Assembly (NCBI GenBank): GCA_900752215.1
Contig: CAADUO010000037.1
Coordinates: forward strand, 1-60,972
From: an uncultured Collinsella sp.
GTDB taxonomy: Bacteria > Actinomycetota > Coriobacteriia > Coriobacteriales > Coriobacteriaceae
Reading direction: 5' to 3'
DNA length: 60,972 nt
Shown here in pieces: positions 25,133 to 34,973 of the stretch. A program made the position numbers and the translations under genes. Numbering within the stretch: the stretch's first letter is position 1; every line of letters begins with the position of its first letter. A model generated the notes under the pieces. It had not been told where the DNA came from, ran no database searches, and saw nothing but the letters and a program-made list of their open reading frames with translations.

Positions 25133-25405
25133 ATGATGGCAGACCACAAATCGGTGACCCGCATGCTCAAGACGGCACGCGGCCAGATCGACGGCATCTT
25201 GCGGATGGTCGATGAGGACCGCTATTGCGTCGATATCTCCACGCAGCTCATGGCCACACAGGCGCTCCTCGCGCGCATTAACGCCGACGTGCTCAAGGCG
25301 CATATCGAGGGCTGCGTGACTTCGGCAATCGAATCGGGCGACGAAGACCTCAAAGCCGCCAAGCTCGCCGAGATCGAACGCGTCGTCGACAAGCTCTCCA
25401 AGTAA
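25133..25405 (+). CDS. csoR: CsoR-family copper-sensing repressor
   Basis: A 90-aa all-helical repressor of the CsoR/RcnR (DUF156) family. The Cu(I) ligands C-H-C are present: Cys in RYCVD (about 32), His in KAHIEG (about 57) and Cys in EGCVT (about 61). In this family the apo-protein binds GC-rich inverted repeats and copper releases it; such a repeat lies in the copA promoter at 22211-22241. The gene is the last of the copA-copZ-csoR group, separated from copZ by a 67-bp palindrome that could reduce its transcription or protect its mRNA. Two adjacent Met codons can serve as start. Length is normal. Confidence 0.93.
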   Translation: MMADHKSVTRMLKTARGQIDGILRMVDEDRYCVDISTQLMATQALLARINADVLKAHIEGCVTSAIESGDEDLKAAKLAEIERVVDKLSK

Positions 25406-25408
25406 TTG

Positions 25409-25500
25409 GGGCATTGGGGACAGACTACTTTGCACCGTCTTGGTGTTCCGGGGACAGGAATGTTTGCACCACCTTGGTGCAGATTAACCTGTCCCCCTTG
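25409..25500. repeat. composite GGGGACAG / TTTGCACC repeat
   Basis: Contains GGGGACAG twice, TTTGCACC twice and a closing CTGTCCCC, forming partial inverted repeats between csoR and the next gene. Related TTTGCACCAA blocks occur at 54156-54188 and 60791-60821. Confidence 0.55.
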
Positions 25501-25551
25501 CTCTAAATCGGGTATAAAGGCGTGCAGCATATCGAACGAAAGGCAATTTGC

Positions 25552-26025
25552 ATGAATGACTTTATGAAAGGACGCAATGGCGCCGACGAGCTCACCATCG
25601 TGATGGGTTTTGCCGGCATCGTCATCGCGATGATCGGATCGATAGCCCGCATCCAGTGGCTCAGCTGGATCGCCATCGCCGTTATCGTGATTGGCGTGCT
25701 GCGCGGCCTGTCCAAAAATATCGATGCACGTCGCAAGGAGAACGACGCCTTTGTCGCCGGCTCGGCTAAGGTCCCCGGCTTGGGCAAGTTCGTCGCCAGC
25801 TTGGGCGGCGGGGCCGCAGCGGCCAGCACCTCACGCGCGGCCGGCACCAGTAAGGAAGACTTTGAGCGTGCCAAGCGCACGGCCAAGAAGATGTGGAAGG
25901 GTCGCAAGACTACGGCATACCTCAAGTGCCCCAACTGCGGCCAGATGCTCTCCGTTCCCAAGGGCAAGGGCAAGATCCGCGTCACCTGCCCCAAGTGCCA
26001 TGCCAAGATGGAAACGCGCTCGTAG
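25552..26025 (+). CDS. membrane protein with C-terminal zinc ribbon
   Basis: A 157-aa protein starting MNDFMKGRNG; the start at 25552 has GAAAGG upstream and is preferred over an ATG ten codons earlier. Two hydrophobic helices (about 14-33 and 36-51) are followed by a basic Ala/Gly-rich linker and a C-terminal zinc ribbon (CPNCGQML...CPKCHAKM, about 131-153). This layout, two helices plus zinc ribbon, is widespread in Actinobacteria and Firmicutes without known function. It stands alone between csoR and a bidirectional terminator. Confidence 0.85.
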   Translation: MNDFMKGRNGADELTIVMGFAGIVIAMIGSIARIQWLSWIAIAVIVIGVLRGLSKNIDARRKENDAFVAGSAKVPGLGKFVASLGGGAAAASTSRAAGTSKEDFERAKRTAKKMWKGRKTTAYLKCPNCGQMLSVPKGKGKIRVTCPKCHAKMETRS

Positions 26026-26047
26026 CCGCCATACCATGGGACAAAAT

Positions 26048-26082
26048 AAAAGCCGAGGCCTCGTGTTGAGACCTCGGCTTTT
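26048..26082. terminator. bidirectional terminator
   Basis: Stem AAAGCCGAGG-CTC / GAG-CCTCGGCTTT with a short loop; T-runs on both strands. It serves the zinc-ribbon gene (plus) and the amidohydrolase gene (minus). Confidence 0.9.
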
Positions 26083-26115
26083 GCATGCGGCAACGGAGCC
26101 GCCCCTTTGTCACAC

Positions 26116-27486
26116 CTACGCCACGCCGTCGCGGGCAAGCTCCTCGGCCAACGCCTCGGCAGGCATGTCCATAATCGTGTCGAGCTCGTTATCAACCTCG
26201 GGGATACGCTTCACCTTGAGCTTGCGCACCAGATCACCGCGACACATCACGTGCATCGGCTCACGCAGAGCGCACAGATCATCGAGCGGGTTCTCGCGCG
26301 TCACCAAGATATCAGCGGCCTTACCGCACTCGATTGTGCCGGTCTCGCCGCCCAGCCCAAGCAGCTCGGCATTGACCTGCGTGGCCGTATGCAGCGCGAA
26401 GGCGTTGCTCACACCCACGTACTTGGCAAAATAGGCCACCTCGCGCCACATGTCGTACTGGGTCACGAACGGACAGCTCGAATCCGTGCCCAGGCCTACC
26501 TTGATACCGGCTTCCAGCGCCGCACGAGCGCTCTCGATAATGCCCGAGCACACGATGTCGCCGTTCTTCTTTTGCGTGTCAGTCGAATGAGTCTTTTCCG
26601 GGTCGAGCAATACAAACGGCAACGCCGGGCTGATGGTGCAGGTCACGCTGGGCGCACGCCCCTCAAGCTGCGTGCCCGCGGCGCCGCGGTACAGTTCCAG
26701 GATCTCGGGCGTCAACGGAGCGCCGTGCTCAATCGTGTCAACGCCGGCCTCAAGCGCGTCCTTCACACCTTCGGTACTCTCGACATGGGCCATAACCGGA
26801 AGACCCATATCGTGTGCCGCCTTGCACGCCGCTGCGGCAACCTCCACGGGCATACGCAGCACTCCCGGCTCGCCCACCTCGATCGCGTCGAACACGCCGC
26901 CCGTTACGAACAGCTTAATGACGTCGGCACCGCGCGCATACAGGTCGCGCACCTGTTCGGCTGCCTCGGCGGAACTGTTGGCCACCTGGGCGAACAGGCC
27001 CGCACCATGGCCGCCCGGCACCGTGACGCCCGTTCCCGGCGCCACCAGGCGAGGACCTTGATACTTGCCGGCATCGATAGCATCGCGCACGGCCAGATCG
27101 GCAAACAGCGGGTCGCCCGCGCCGCGCACCGTGGTCACGCCGCTTGCTAGCTGCTGCTGGGCACTGCCCTTGAGGATGCGGCGGACGATGGTGCGGCCCA
27201 CGGGATTATCGAGCTTCTTCATCAGCGCGCCCGCATCGCCGGCCGAGACAGGCTTGCCCGAGCCGCACAGGTGCACGTGCATATTGATGAGACCGGGCAT
27301 GAGATACGCACCACCCAGGTCGATAACCTCGGCACCCGCGGGCGCCTGCGCCACAGCACTCGGCCCCATCCATGTGATGACACCGCGCTCAACGGCCACG
27401 GCCATATCGGGTTGCGGCTCCATATGCTCCGAACCATCCAGAATGGTCGCATTGATAAACAACGTAGAACGATCGGCAGACGCCAT
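26116..27486 (-). CDS. metal-dependent amidohydrolase
   Basis: A 456-aa member of the amidohydrolase superfamily, close to the imidazolonepropionase/prolidase-like cytoplasmic branch. Metal-site motifs: HVHLCG (HxH) near residue 72, a lysine in VIKLFVTGG, HVES, IEHGAP and GTDSS near the end. These enzymes hydrolyse amide or related bonds in cyclic or dipeptide-like substrates; the substrate cannot be told. The start is taken at MASADRS because GGGAGGAG sits directly upstream; an in-frame ATG eleven codons earlier lacks a site. No signal peptide. Monocistronic by position, ending in the shared terminator at 26048. Confidence 0.9.
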   Translation of the reverse strand: MASADRSTLFINATILDGSEHMEPQPDMAVAVERGVITWMGPSAVAQAPAGAEVIDLGGAYLMPGLINMHVHLCGSGKPVSAGDAGALMKKLDNPVGRTIVRRILKGSAQQQLASGVTTVRGAGDPLFADLAVRDAIDAGKYQGPRLVAPGTGVTVPGGHGAGLFAQVANSSAEAAEQVRDLYARGADVIKLFVTGGVFDAIEVGEPGVLRMPVEVAAAACKAAHDMGLPVMAHVESTEGVKDALEAGVDTIEHGAPLTPEILELYRGAAGTQLEGRAPSVTCTISPALPFVLLDPEKTHSTDTQKKNGDIVCSGIIESARAALEAGIKVGLGTDSSCPFVTQYDMWREVAYFAKYVGVSNAFALHTATQVNAELLGLGGETGTIECGKAADILVTRENPLDDLCALREPMHVMCRGDLVRKLKVKRIPEVDNELDTIMDMPAEALAEELARDGVA

Positions 27487-27634
27487 ATCGAGCTCCTCCC
27501 TCACGATTAACTTGAACATTTGTCCATTATCACCTAATGCAGCGACCTAAAGTCGAGCATATCGGTTAACGGAGGGAAGAGGGGATGTGGGGGACGGAAT
27601 ACGTTGCAGCCCCACCCCAGCAACATCAGGGGAA

Positions 27635-27693
27635 TGTCTCGATCTGTAACAGTTACGGGCCCAAACAGCCGCCAAACGTTACAGATTGAGACA
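27635..27693. repeat. 59-bp palindromic repeat, copy 4
   Basis: Arms TGTCTCGATCTGTAACA and CGTTACAGATTGAGACA, 25-base centre; between the amidohydrolase start and the 27729 gene end. Confidence 0.9.
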
Positions 27694-27728
27694 AAGTCAG
27701 GGCAGCAGGGCGACACCAGCCACATCCC

Positions 27729-28436
27729 CTACTCCCACTCCTGCTCGTAGATGTTAAGCGACTTCACGTACCGCCCCTGGGCGCCCATGATGTCGCGGAC
27801 CAGACGCAAGAAGAAGCTGATGCACGAGGTGTCAAAGCCATCCTGCAGGTCCTCCGGATGCACCGCACCCGGCCCATCGACTGCCGTGTCACTCAGCCGC
27901 GCGATGTCATACAGGTAGAGCTGTCCCGCCGTAAGCCAGACATCGTCGACGCAGGCGAGGCGCACCGCAATCGCGCCGTCGTTCCAATGCTCCTTTTGCA
28001 CGATATGCGGGTCGTAGACATCAAAGCGACGGTCGGTGCGCGTATCCTTCAGCGCAACCATGCCGTTCGCAGGATCCTTGTCCAAAATGCCAAAGCGCGA
28101 GAAATACTGCGTGTCGCGTACCTGCTCGAGCCGCTTGAGCGAGGCAGGCGAAAGCGATGCCGGCGGCTCGTCAACATACAGCTCGAGCAGCGTCTTGCCA
28201 TGGCGATAGGGGCGCTCGAAGAGCAGCCAATCGGTAAACGCCATGTTGTAGGCCATGATTTCGTTTTGAGAAGGTTCCTCGCAATAGCTGAGCCACGGGT
28301 CGACAATGATCTCGAACTGTTCGCGCGCCGGCTCCAGAAATTGAAACTTCCGCAGCATCCAAAAGTGAGCCATGTCGGTAATATCGTTGCCGACGGCTTC
28401 GGCCAGCTGCGCTCGGCCAAAAACTTGGTCAGTCAT
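27729..28436 (-). CDS. hypothetical protein, 235 aa
   Basis: Soluble protein without recognised domain. The N-terminal half is helical with many aromatic residues (DMAHFWMLRKFQFL, MAYNMAFTDWLLFERPY), the C-terminal half has beta-like segments (FDVYDPHIVQ, AIAVRLACVDDVWLTAG). The ATG is preceded by GGAGGATGCC. No close neighbour in the same operon: upstream is a 352-bp region without gene, downstream a palindrome and the amidohydrolase. No nucleic-acid-binding or catalytic signature can be pointed out. Confidence 0.8.
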   Translation of the reverse strand: MTDQVFGRAQLAEAVGNDITDMAHFWMLRKFQFLEPAREQFEIIVDPWLSYCEEPSQNEIMAYNMAFTDWLLFERPYRHGKTLLELYVDEPPASLSPASLKRLEQVRDTQYFSRFGILDKDPANGMVALKDTRTDRRFDVYDPHIVQKEHWNDGAIAVRLACVDDVWLTAGQLYLYDIARLSDTAVDGPGAVHPEDLQDGFDTSCISFFLRLVRDIMGAQGRYVKSLNIYEQEWE

Positions 28437-28788
28437 GGCATCCTCCTCAAACTGATAGACCTCAATTTGAGCTTACGAGGAGGGTGGTCGGCCACGACCA
28501 GCGCGGGCAAAATAGGCCTCCGGCTGCAAACCAGATGCTGACCAAACACTTGACGAAAAGCTTGACCGAATGAGCGCACCGCAAAGAAACCGCAGGTAGA
28601 CATAGACAGCCAACCAGCCCTTTTGAGCCATATACCCGCAGCCACCACAGAAACAACAGGTGACCACGGCCCAAGAAGTCGACAAATGAACACCCGTACG
28701 TCGGCAAACGAGCAAATCGCTCGCAAAGAGTGTCCCCAACGACTAGACAAAAATGACCAGTCATTGGGGACGTTCTTAAATGACTACT
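28437..28788. other. intergenic region between gltD and the 27729 gene
   Basis: No convincing gene. The only structure seen is the GTGTCCCC/GGGGAC repeat at 28725-28787 next to the gltD stop. Confidence 0.6.
28725..28787. repeat. GACTAGTC / GGGGACGTTCTTAA repeat, copy 1
   Basis: AAAGAGTGTCCCCAACGACTAG on one side and CATTGGGGACGTTCTTAA on the other (read in the same strand), so two half-units face each other. It directly adjoins the gltD stop codon. Other copies at 57730 and 58797. Confidence 0.75.
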
Positions 28789-30270
28789 TTACAGCTCCAG
28801 CGCATCGGCGACTTCGGCTGCGCAGGCCAGGGCATCGGCCATGGCGTTCACCACGAGCGAGCTGCCGTTGCGAGCATCACCCGCCACATACACCGGCGCG
28901 GCATCCGCGGCGACGCCGTCGACACGGGCCGCAAGGTGCGAGCCCTCGGCAGCCATCACCGGCAGCGGACGACCAGCGGTGGCAACAGGCACGCCAACGG
29001 CATCGAACACGCCATGCTCGGGACCCGTAAAGCCGCAGGCGATGAGCACCAGCTGGGCCGGCACCTCGTGCTCGGAGCCCGCGATACGCTCGGGCTTGCC
29101 AGCCGACCAATCCAGATCGACCACGCGCAGGCCCGCGGCCGCGCCCTTCTTGTCCAACAGTACCTCGAGCGTATCCACACCCCAAGCGCGCATCTCGCCG
29201 CCCATGGCAGCGATGGCCTCCTGCTGGCCGTAATCGGTCTTCTTCACGTTGGGCCACTGCGGCCAGGGGTTGCTCGCCGCACGCGCATCAGGCGCCGCCG
29301 GCAAGAACTCAAACTGGCGCACGCTGCGCGCACCCTGACGTACCGCGGTGCCCACGCAGTCGTTACCGGTATCGCCGCCGCCAATGACCACAACGTCCAG
29401 GCCGCGCGCGTTCACCGCGGGCTCGCCGCCATCGAGCACCGAGACGGTCGAAGCCGTCAGGTAGTCCACGGCATACACCACGCCCGGGGCATCAATGTTC
29501 GCAGCCGAAAGCCCACGCGGAGCACGGGCGCCGGCAGCCACCACGACGGCGTCAAAGTCGTCGAGCTTGGCGGTAACCTTGGGATCGCTCACGTCGGCAC
29601 TCAGCTCGAACACAATGCCCAGCTCGCGCATGAGCGCCACGCGACGCTCGACCACGGACTTCTCGAGCTTCATGTTAGGAATGCCGTACATGAGCAGACC
29701 GCCCGGGCGGTCGTCGCGCTCAAACACCGTCACGCGGGCGCCACGACGCGCAAGCTCCCATGCTGCCACCAGACCAGCGGGACCGGAGCCCACCACGGCA
29801 ACCGTGGGTGCACCCTCCCCTGCCGGCTCAAAGCGGCGCGGACCGCCGTTGGCCCACTCATGGTCGCTAATCGCGCGCTCGTTGTCATGGATCGTCGTGG
29901 GCTGGCCATCGACCGAGCCCAGGTTGCATGCGGCCTCGCACAGCGCCGGGCACACGCGACTCGTGAACTCGGGCATGGGCGAGGTGAGTGACAGGCGCTC
30001 GGCGGCCTCGTCCCAACGGCCGCGGTACACCAGCTCGTTCCACTCGGGAATCAGGTTGTGCAGCGGACAACCGCTCGGACGTGCCTTGCCAAAGCTCGCG
30101 CCCATCTGGCAAAACGCCACACCGCACATCATGCAGCGGCTCGCCTGGGCACGGCGCGCGTCGTCGTCGAGCTCCACGTACAGCGGATCGAAATCGCGGC
30201 TGCGCTCCTCCACGGGGCGCAGCTCATGGGTCACGCGATCGATATCAAGAAAAGCACCGGGCTTACCCAT
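28789..30270 (-). CDS. gltD: glutamate synthase small subunit
   Basis: NADPH-dependent glutamate synthase beta chain, 493 aa. It takes electrons from NADPH through FAD and iron-sulfur clusters to the large subunit, which makes glutamate from glutamine and 2-oxoglutarate. N-terminal cysteines for [4Fe-4S] clusters are seen in RCMMCGVAFCQ and GCPLHN; the FAD site is GSGPAGLVAAWELARRG near 150; the NADPH site is GGGDTGNDCVG near 290. Length is normal. It lies 5 bp after gltB, so the two are co-transcribed and probably co-translated. Confidence 0.97.
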   Translation of the reverse strand: MGKPGAFLDIDRVTHELRPVEERSRDFDPLYVELDDDARRAQASRCMMCGVAFCQMGASFGKARPSGCPLHNLIPEWNELVYRGRWDEAAERLSLTSPMPEFTSRVCPALCEAACNLGSVDGQPTTIHDNERAISDHEWANGGPRRFEPAGEGAPTVAVVGSGPAGLVAAWELARRGARVTVFERDDRPGGLLMYGIPNMKLEKSVVERRVALMRELGIVFELSADVSDPKVTAKLDDFDAVVVAAGARAPRGLSAANIDAPGVVYAVDYLTASTVSVLDGGEPAVNARGLDVVVIGGGDTGNDCVGTAVRQGARSVRQFEFLPAAPDARAASNPWPQWPNVKKTDYGQQEAIAAMGGEMRAWGVDTLEVLLDKKGAAAGLRVVDLDWSAGKPERIAGSEHEVPAQLVLIACGFTGPEHGVFDAVGVPVATAGRPLPVMAAEGSHLAARVDGVAADAAPVYVAGDARNGSSLVVNAMADALACAAEVADALEL

Positions 30271-30275
30271 GGCAC

Positions 30276-33200
30276 TTACGCCTCCTTCTTGGTCGAAGCA
30301 ACAGAGCTGGCAGCCACGGACACAGCACCCGCAGCACCGCCCGCAACATCGAAGCGAGCAACATCCGCGTCACTCGCGCGACCGGTCACAATGTCAAACG
30401 CCAGCTCCTCGGCCTGCGCATGCGTCTTGCCGACGGCCTCGGCGGCGGCGACAATCGCCAGCACGCGCTCGTACTCGGTCGGAATGACCTTCACAAAGTG
30501 CTTGCTCATCGTCTCAAAGCTGTAGAGCAGCTTAATGCCGCGCGGGCTCTGCGTCGCGTCCACGTGCTCCTGGATGAGCTCGCGAATCTGCGCCAGCTCG
30601 CCGGCCGTCGGGGCTTTAAGCTCAACGCTCTCGTGGTTCACACGGGCATCGAGCGTGCCGTACTGGTCAAAGACATAGGCCACGCCACCCGTCATGCCGG
30701 CGGCGAAGTTCTGCCCGACCTCGCCCAGGATGAGCGCCAGACCACCCGTCATGTACTCGCAGCCATGGTTGCCGCAGCCCTCGACCACCACCGTGGCACC
30801 GGAGTTGCGTACGCCAAAGCGCTGGCCTGCCAGGCCGTCAATGAAGCCGCGGCCGCTCGTGGCGCCAAAGAACGCAACGTTGCCCACGATGATGTTCTCA
30901 TCGAACTTGTAGGTCGCATGCGGGTTGGGGCGCACCGACACCTCGCCGCCCGAAAGGCCCTTGCCAAAGTAGTCGTTGGCGTCGCCGCACACGTTGAGCG
31001 TAATGCCGCGCGGCAGGAAGGCGCCAAAGCTCTGACCGGCCGAACCATCGCAATCGATGGTGATGGAGCCGGCGGGCAGGCCCTCGGGATGCGCCTTGGT
31101 CACCGCGTTGCCCAAGATGGTGCCCACGCAGCGGTTGACGTTGGCGATATCGGCGCGGAAGCGAATCGGACGCAGGTGTGCACGGGCATCGGCCGTATAG
31201 GGCACAAACAACGTGGAGTCGAGCGTCTTGTCGAGCTCGCTGTCCGCAGCCATCTGGGGCAGGAAGTGACGGCCGTCGGCACCCGGGATGTGGGCACCAA
31301 ACTCACAGGTCGCGCTCGCCAGCACAGGCGACAGATCCAGCAGGTTAGCCTTGCGGTTGCCCGGGACCTCAATCTGGCGCAAGCACTCGGGATGACCGAC
31401 CATCTCGTCGACGGTGCGGAAGCCCAGGCTCGCCATGACCTCGCGCAGTTGCTCGGCAACAAAGAGCATAAAGTGCTCAACGTGCCCGGGCTTGCCGCGG
31501 AAGCCGCGACGCAGGCGGCAGTTTTGCGTAGCGATGCCGGCCGGGCAGGTATCCTGCTGGCAGTCGCGCTGCATGAGGCAGCCCATGGAGATGAGCGGCA
31601 TGGTCGCAAAGCCAAACTCCTCGGCGCCCAACAGGCAGGCGACAGCGACGTCGGTGCCGTCCATGAGCTTGCCGTCGGCTTCGAGCACCACGCGTGAGCG
31701 CAGGCCGTTTTGCAGCAGCGTCTGCTGGGCCTCGGCAAGGCCAAGCTCCAGCGGCAGGCCGGCGTGCCAAATGGAGTCGCGCGCCGCGGCACCCGAGCCG
31801 CCGTTATGACCGCTGATCAAGATCTTGTCGGCGGCACCCTTGGCCACACCGGTGGCGATGGTGCCGACGCCGGCCTCGCTGACCAGCTTGACCGACACGC
31901 GCGCACCGGGGTTGGCGTTCTTAAGATCGAAGATCAGCTCTGCCAGGTCCTCGATGGAGTAGATGTCGTGGTGCGGCGGAGGCGAGATCAGGCCGATGCC
32001 GGGCGTGGACTGACGGACCTCGGCAATCCAGGGGTAGACCTTCTTGCCGGGCAGGTGACCGCCCTCGCCAGGCTTGGCGCCCTGGGCCATCTTGATCTGG
32101 ATCTCGAAGGCGCTGCACAGGTAACGGCTCGTCACGCCAAAGCGCGCGCTTGCCACCTGCTTGATCGCGGAGTTCTTGGAGTCGCCGTTGGCCAGCGGGG
32201 TCTCGCGACGCGGATCCTCACCGCCCTCGCCGGAGTTGGAACGGCCGTGCAGGCGGTTCATGGCGATGGCCATGCACTCGTGTGCCTCTTTGCTGATGGA
32301 GCCGTACGACATGGCGCCGGTGTTAAAGCGGCGGACGATGTTGAGCGCGGGCTCGACCTCGTCGAGTGCCACCGGAGTGCGGCCGCTGGCATCAAAGTCC
32401 AGCAGGTCGCGCAGGCGCACGGCACGGCCGGTGCGGTGCAGGCGGGCGCTGTACTCCTTAAAGGTGTCGTAGCTGTCCTCACGGCAGGCGGTCTGCAGCA
32501 AGTAGACAGTCTGCGGATCGATGAGGTGATCCTCGCCGCCGAGCGGGCGCCACTTGGTCAGGCCCAACGTGGGCAGCTGATCGGGAGCCGGGCTCTTAAG
32601 GATAGCGAGCGCGGCGTCATAGCGCTCATTTTGCTCGCGTTCGACGTCCTCGACACCCATACCGCCCACACGGCTCACCGTGCCGGCGAAGTACGCATTG
32701 ACGAACTCCGGCGTAAAGCCCACGGCCTCGAAGATCTGCGCGGAGTGGTAGCTCTGCACCGTGGAGATGCCCATCTTGGACATGATGGAGACGATGCCCG
32801 CCGTCGCGGCCTTGTTGTAATTGGCGATGCCCTGCTCGGCCGTCACGTCCAGGTCGCCGCGTGCCGCCAGATTGCGGATGCACGCATGCGCGTTGTACGG
32901 GTAGATGCCGCTTGCGGAGTAGCCCACCAGCGCCGCAAAGTCGTGCGGAGACACGGCATCGCCGCACTCCACCACGATATCGGCAAAGGTGCGCACACCG
33001 GCACGGATCAGGTGGTTGTGCACGCAGCCCACGGCGAGCAGCGACGGCACGGGCACCTCGCCCGCAGCGGCACGGTCGCTCAGCACCACGATGTTCACGC
33101 CATCGCGAACCGCAGCCTCGACGTCTTCGGCAAGCTGCTTGAGCGCAGCCTGCAGCGCGCCCTCACCCGCGTCGCGGCGGTACACGGCACGGAACCGGCG

Positions 33201-34973
33201 GGTCTTAAAGCCAACACGGTCAATCGCGCAAATGCGGTCGAACTCCTCCTCGCTCAGCAGCGGGCGCTCCAGGCGCACCAGCTGGCAGGCCGTACGGGAG
33301 TCCTCGAGCAAGTTGCCGTGGTTGCCCAGGTAGAGCGTGGTCGAGGTGACCACATGCTCGCGCAGGGCGTCGATCGGCGGGTTCGTGACCTGGGCGAACA
33401 GCTGATAGAAGTAGTCGAAGAACGAGCGCGTCTTCTTGGACAGGCAGGCCAGCGGCGCATCGATACCCATCGAGGCGAGCGGCGCCTTACCCTGCTGGGC
33501 CATGGGACGCACGACTTCGTCAACATCATCCCAGTGATACCCGAGCTTGGCCATGCGCACGGCGGCGGGCACCTCGGCATCCTCGGCGGGCGTCGCCGCG
33601 GCAGGCTCATCGAGCGCGTCGACGGTCAGCGTCTCCTCGGCGATCCAATCACGGTAGGGTTTTTCCTTGGCGTAACGGGCGCGCAGCTCGTCGTTGTAGA
33701 TGACGCGGCCACGGGCAAAATCAACCTCGAGCATCTGGCCCGGTCCCAGACAGCCGCTCGTCAGGATGTTCTCGGGGCTCACCTCGATGGTGCCCACCTC
33801 GCTTGCCAGCATAAAGCGACCGTCGCGCGTCACATAGTAGCGGGCGGGACGCAGGCCGTTACGGTCGAGGGCGGCACCCAAGGTACGGCCGTCGGTAAAG
33901 GCGATGGCCGCCGGACCATCCCACGGCTCCATAAGCATGGATTGGTAAGCGTCGTAGGCGCGGCGCTCCTCGCTCAGGCTGTCGTTGTGGTCCCATGGCT
34001 CGGGCAGCAGCATGGATGCAGCACGCGTAAGCGGACGGCCGTTCATGACCAGAAACTCGAGCACATTGTCCAGAATCGCGGAGTCGGAACCCTCGCGGTT
34101 GATGATGGGCATCACGCGCTCAAGATCGTGCTGCAGCACGGGGCTGTACAGGTTGGGCTCGCGGGCGCGAATCCAGTTGACGTTGCCCTTGAGGGTGTTG
34201 ATCTCGCCGTTGTGGATGATAAAGCGGTTGGGGTGCGCGCGCTCCCAGCTGGGCGTGGTGTTGGTGGAGTAGCGCGAGTGGACGAGCGCCACGGCCGTCT
34301 TGACGGCGGCGTCGTTGAGGTCGATGAAGAAGCGGCGCATCTGCGTGGCGACCAGCATGCCCTTGTACACGATGGTGCGCGAGCTCATGGAGCACACATA
34401 GAAGATCTTGTCGCGCAGGGCAAACTCGGCGTCGGCCTTCTTTTCGATGGTGCGGCGGCACACGTACAGGCGACGCTCAAAGGCATCGCCGGAGGGCGTG
34501 TCGTCCGGACGGCCCAGGAAAGCCTGCAGGATAGTAGGCATGCAGGCGCGGGCCGTCTCGCCCAGGTCGTGCGGGTCGACCGGCACCTCGCGCCAGAAGA
34601 GCAGCGGCACGCCGGCTTCGGCGCAGCCCTCCTCAAACACGCGGCGGGCATCCTCTACACCCTTGTCGTCCTGCGGGAAGAACAGCATGGCCACGCCATA
34701 GTCGCCCTCTGCCGGCAGAATCTGACCGCACTTTTGAGCCTCTTTACGGAAAAAGTGATGCGGAACCTGGAACAGGATGCCAGCGCCGTCGCCGGTGTTC
34801 TTCTCGAGTCCCGTACCACCGCGGTGCTCCAAGTTAACCAGAATGGACAGTGCGTCGTCCAGGATCTGGTGATGGCGCTCGCCGTTGATATCGGCAAGCG
34901 CGCCGATGCCACATGCATCGTGGTCGAATTCGGGGCGATAAAGGCCCTGCTGCTGAGCGGAATCTGCCTGCAT
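30276..34973 (-). CDS. gltB: glutamate synthase large subunit
   Basis: Alpha chain of glutamate synthase, 1565 aa. Class II glutaminase at the N-terminus: the nucleophile is Cys21 in DACGIG, exposed after removal of a 20-residue propeptide. Then the central domain, the FMN-binding synthase domain (GHNGGSGAAARDS block) and the [3Fe-4S] cysteines C-x5-C-x4-C in CLMQRDCQQDTC near residue 1130, and the C-terminal GXGXG beta helix (GGLALILGEVGQNFAAGMTG). GGGAGG lies upstream of the ATG. First gene of the gltBD operon. The enzyme is the main ammonia-assimilation partner of glutamine synthetase. Confidence 0.98.
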   Translation of the reverse strand: MQADSAQQQGLYRPEFDHDACGIGALADINGERHHQILDDALSILVNLEHRGGTGLEKNTGDGAGILFQVPHHFFRKEAQKCGQILPAEGDYGVAMLFFPQDDKGVEDARRVFEEGCAEAGVPLLFWREVPVDPHDLGETARACMPTILQAFLGRPDDTPSGDAFERRLYVCRRTIEKKADAEFALRDKIFYVCSMSSRTIVYKGMLVATQMRRFFIDLNDAAVKTAVALVHSRYSTNTTPSWERAHPNRFIIHNGEINTLKGNVNWIRAREPNLYSPVLQHDLERVMPIINREGSDSAILDNVLEFLVMNGRPLTRAASMLLPEPWDHNDSLSEERRAYDAYQSMLMEPWDGPAAIAFTDGRTLGAALDRNGLRPARYYVTRDGRFMLASEVGTIEVSPENILTSGCLGPGQMLEVDFARGRVIYNDELRARYAKEKPYRDWIAEETLTVDALDEPAAATPAEDAEVPAAVRMAKLGYHWDDVDEVVRPMAQQGKAPLASMGIDAPLACLSKKTRSFFDYFYQLFAQVTNPPIDALREHVVTSTTLYLGNHGNLLEDSRTACQLVRLERPLLSEEEFDRICAIDRVGFKTRRFRAVYRRDAGEGALQAALKQLAEDVEAAVRDGVNIVVLSDRAAAGEVPVPSLLAVGCVHNHLIRAGVRTFADIVVECGDAVSPHDFAALVGYSASGIYPYNAHACIRNLAARGDLDVTAEQGIANYNKAATAGIVSIMSKMGISTVQSYHSAQIFEAVGFTPEFVNAYFAGTVSRVGGMGVEDVEREQNERYDAALAILKSPAPDQLPTLGLTKWRPLGGEDHLIDPQTVYLLQTACREDSYDTFKEYSARLHRTGRAVRLRDLLDFDASGRTPVALDEVEPALNIVRRFNTGAMSYGSISKEAHECMAIAMNRLHGRSNSGEGGEDPRRETPLANGDSKNSAIKQVASARFGVTSRYLCSAFEIQIKMAQGAKPGEGGHLPGKKVYPWIAEVRQSTPGIGLISPPPHHDIYSIEDLAELIFDLKNANPGARVSVKLVSEAGVGTIATGVAKGAADKILISGHNGGSGAAARDSIWHAGLPLELGLAEAQQTLLQNGLRSRVVLEADGKLMDGTDVAVACLLGAEEFGFATMPLISMGCLMQRDCQQDTCPAGIATQNCRLRRGFRGKPGHVEHFMLFVAEQLREVMASLGFRTVDEMVGHPECLRQIEVPGNRKANLLDLSPVLASATCEFGAHIPGADGRHFLPQMAADSELDKTLDSTLFVPYTADARAHLRPIRFRADIANVNRCVGTILGNAVTKAHPEGLPAGSITIDCDGSAGQSFGAFLPRGITLNVCGDANDYFGKGLSGGEVSVRPNPHATYKFDENIIVGNVAFFGATSGRGFIDGLAGQRFGVRNSGATVVVEGCGNHGCEYMTGGLALILGEVGQNFAAGMTGGVAYVFDQYGTLDARVNHESVELKAPTAGELAQIRELIQEHVDATQSPRGIKLLYSFETMSKHFVKVIPTEYERVLAIVAAAEAVGKTHAQAEELAFDIVTGRASDADVARFDVAGGAAGAVSVAASSVASTKKEA

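Noticed and set aside
28462..28764. 100-codon minus-strand open frame in the gltD upstream gap
   Set aside because: No ribosome site, composition unlike neighbours, and it overlaps a dispersed repeat.
29988..31697. 569-codon plus-strand open frame
   Set aside because: Antisense to gltD and gltB; shadow.
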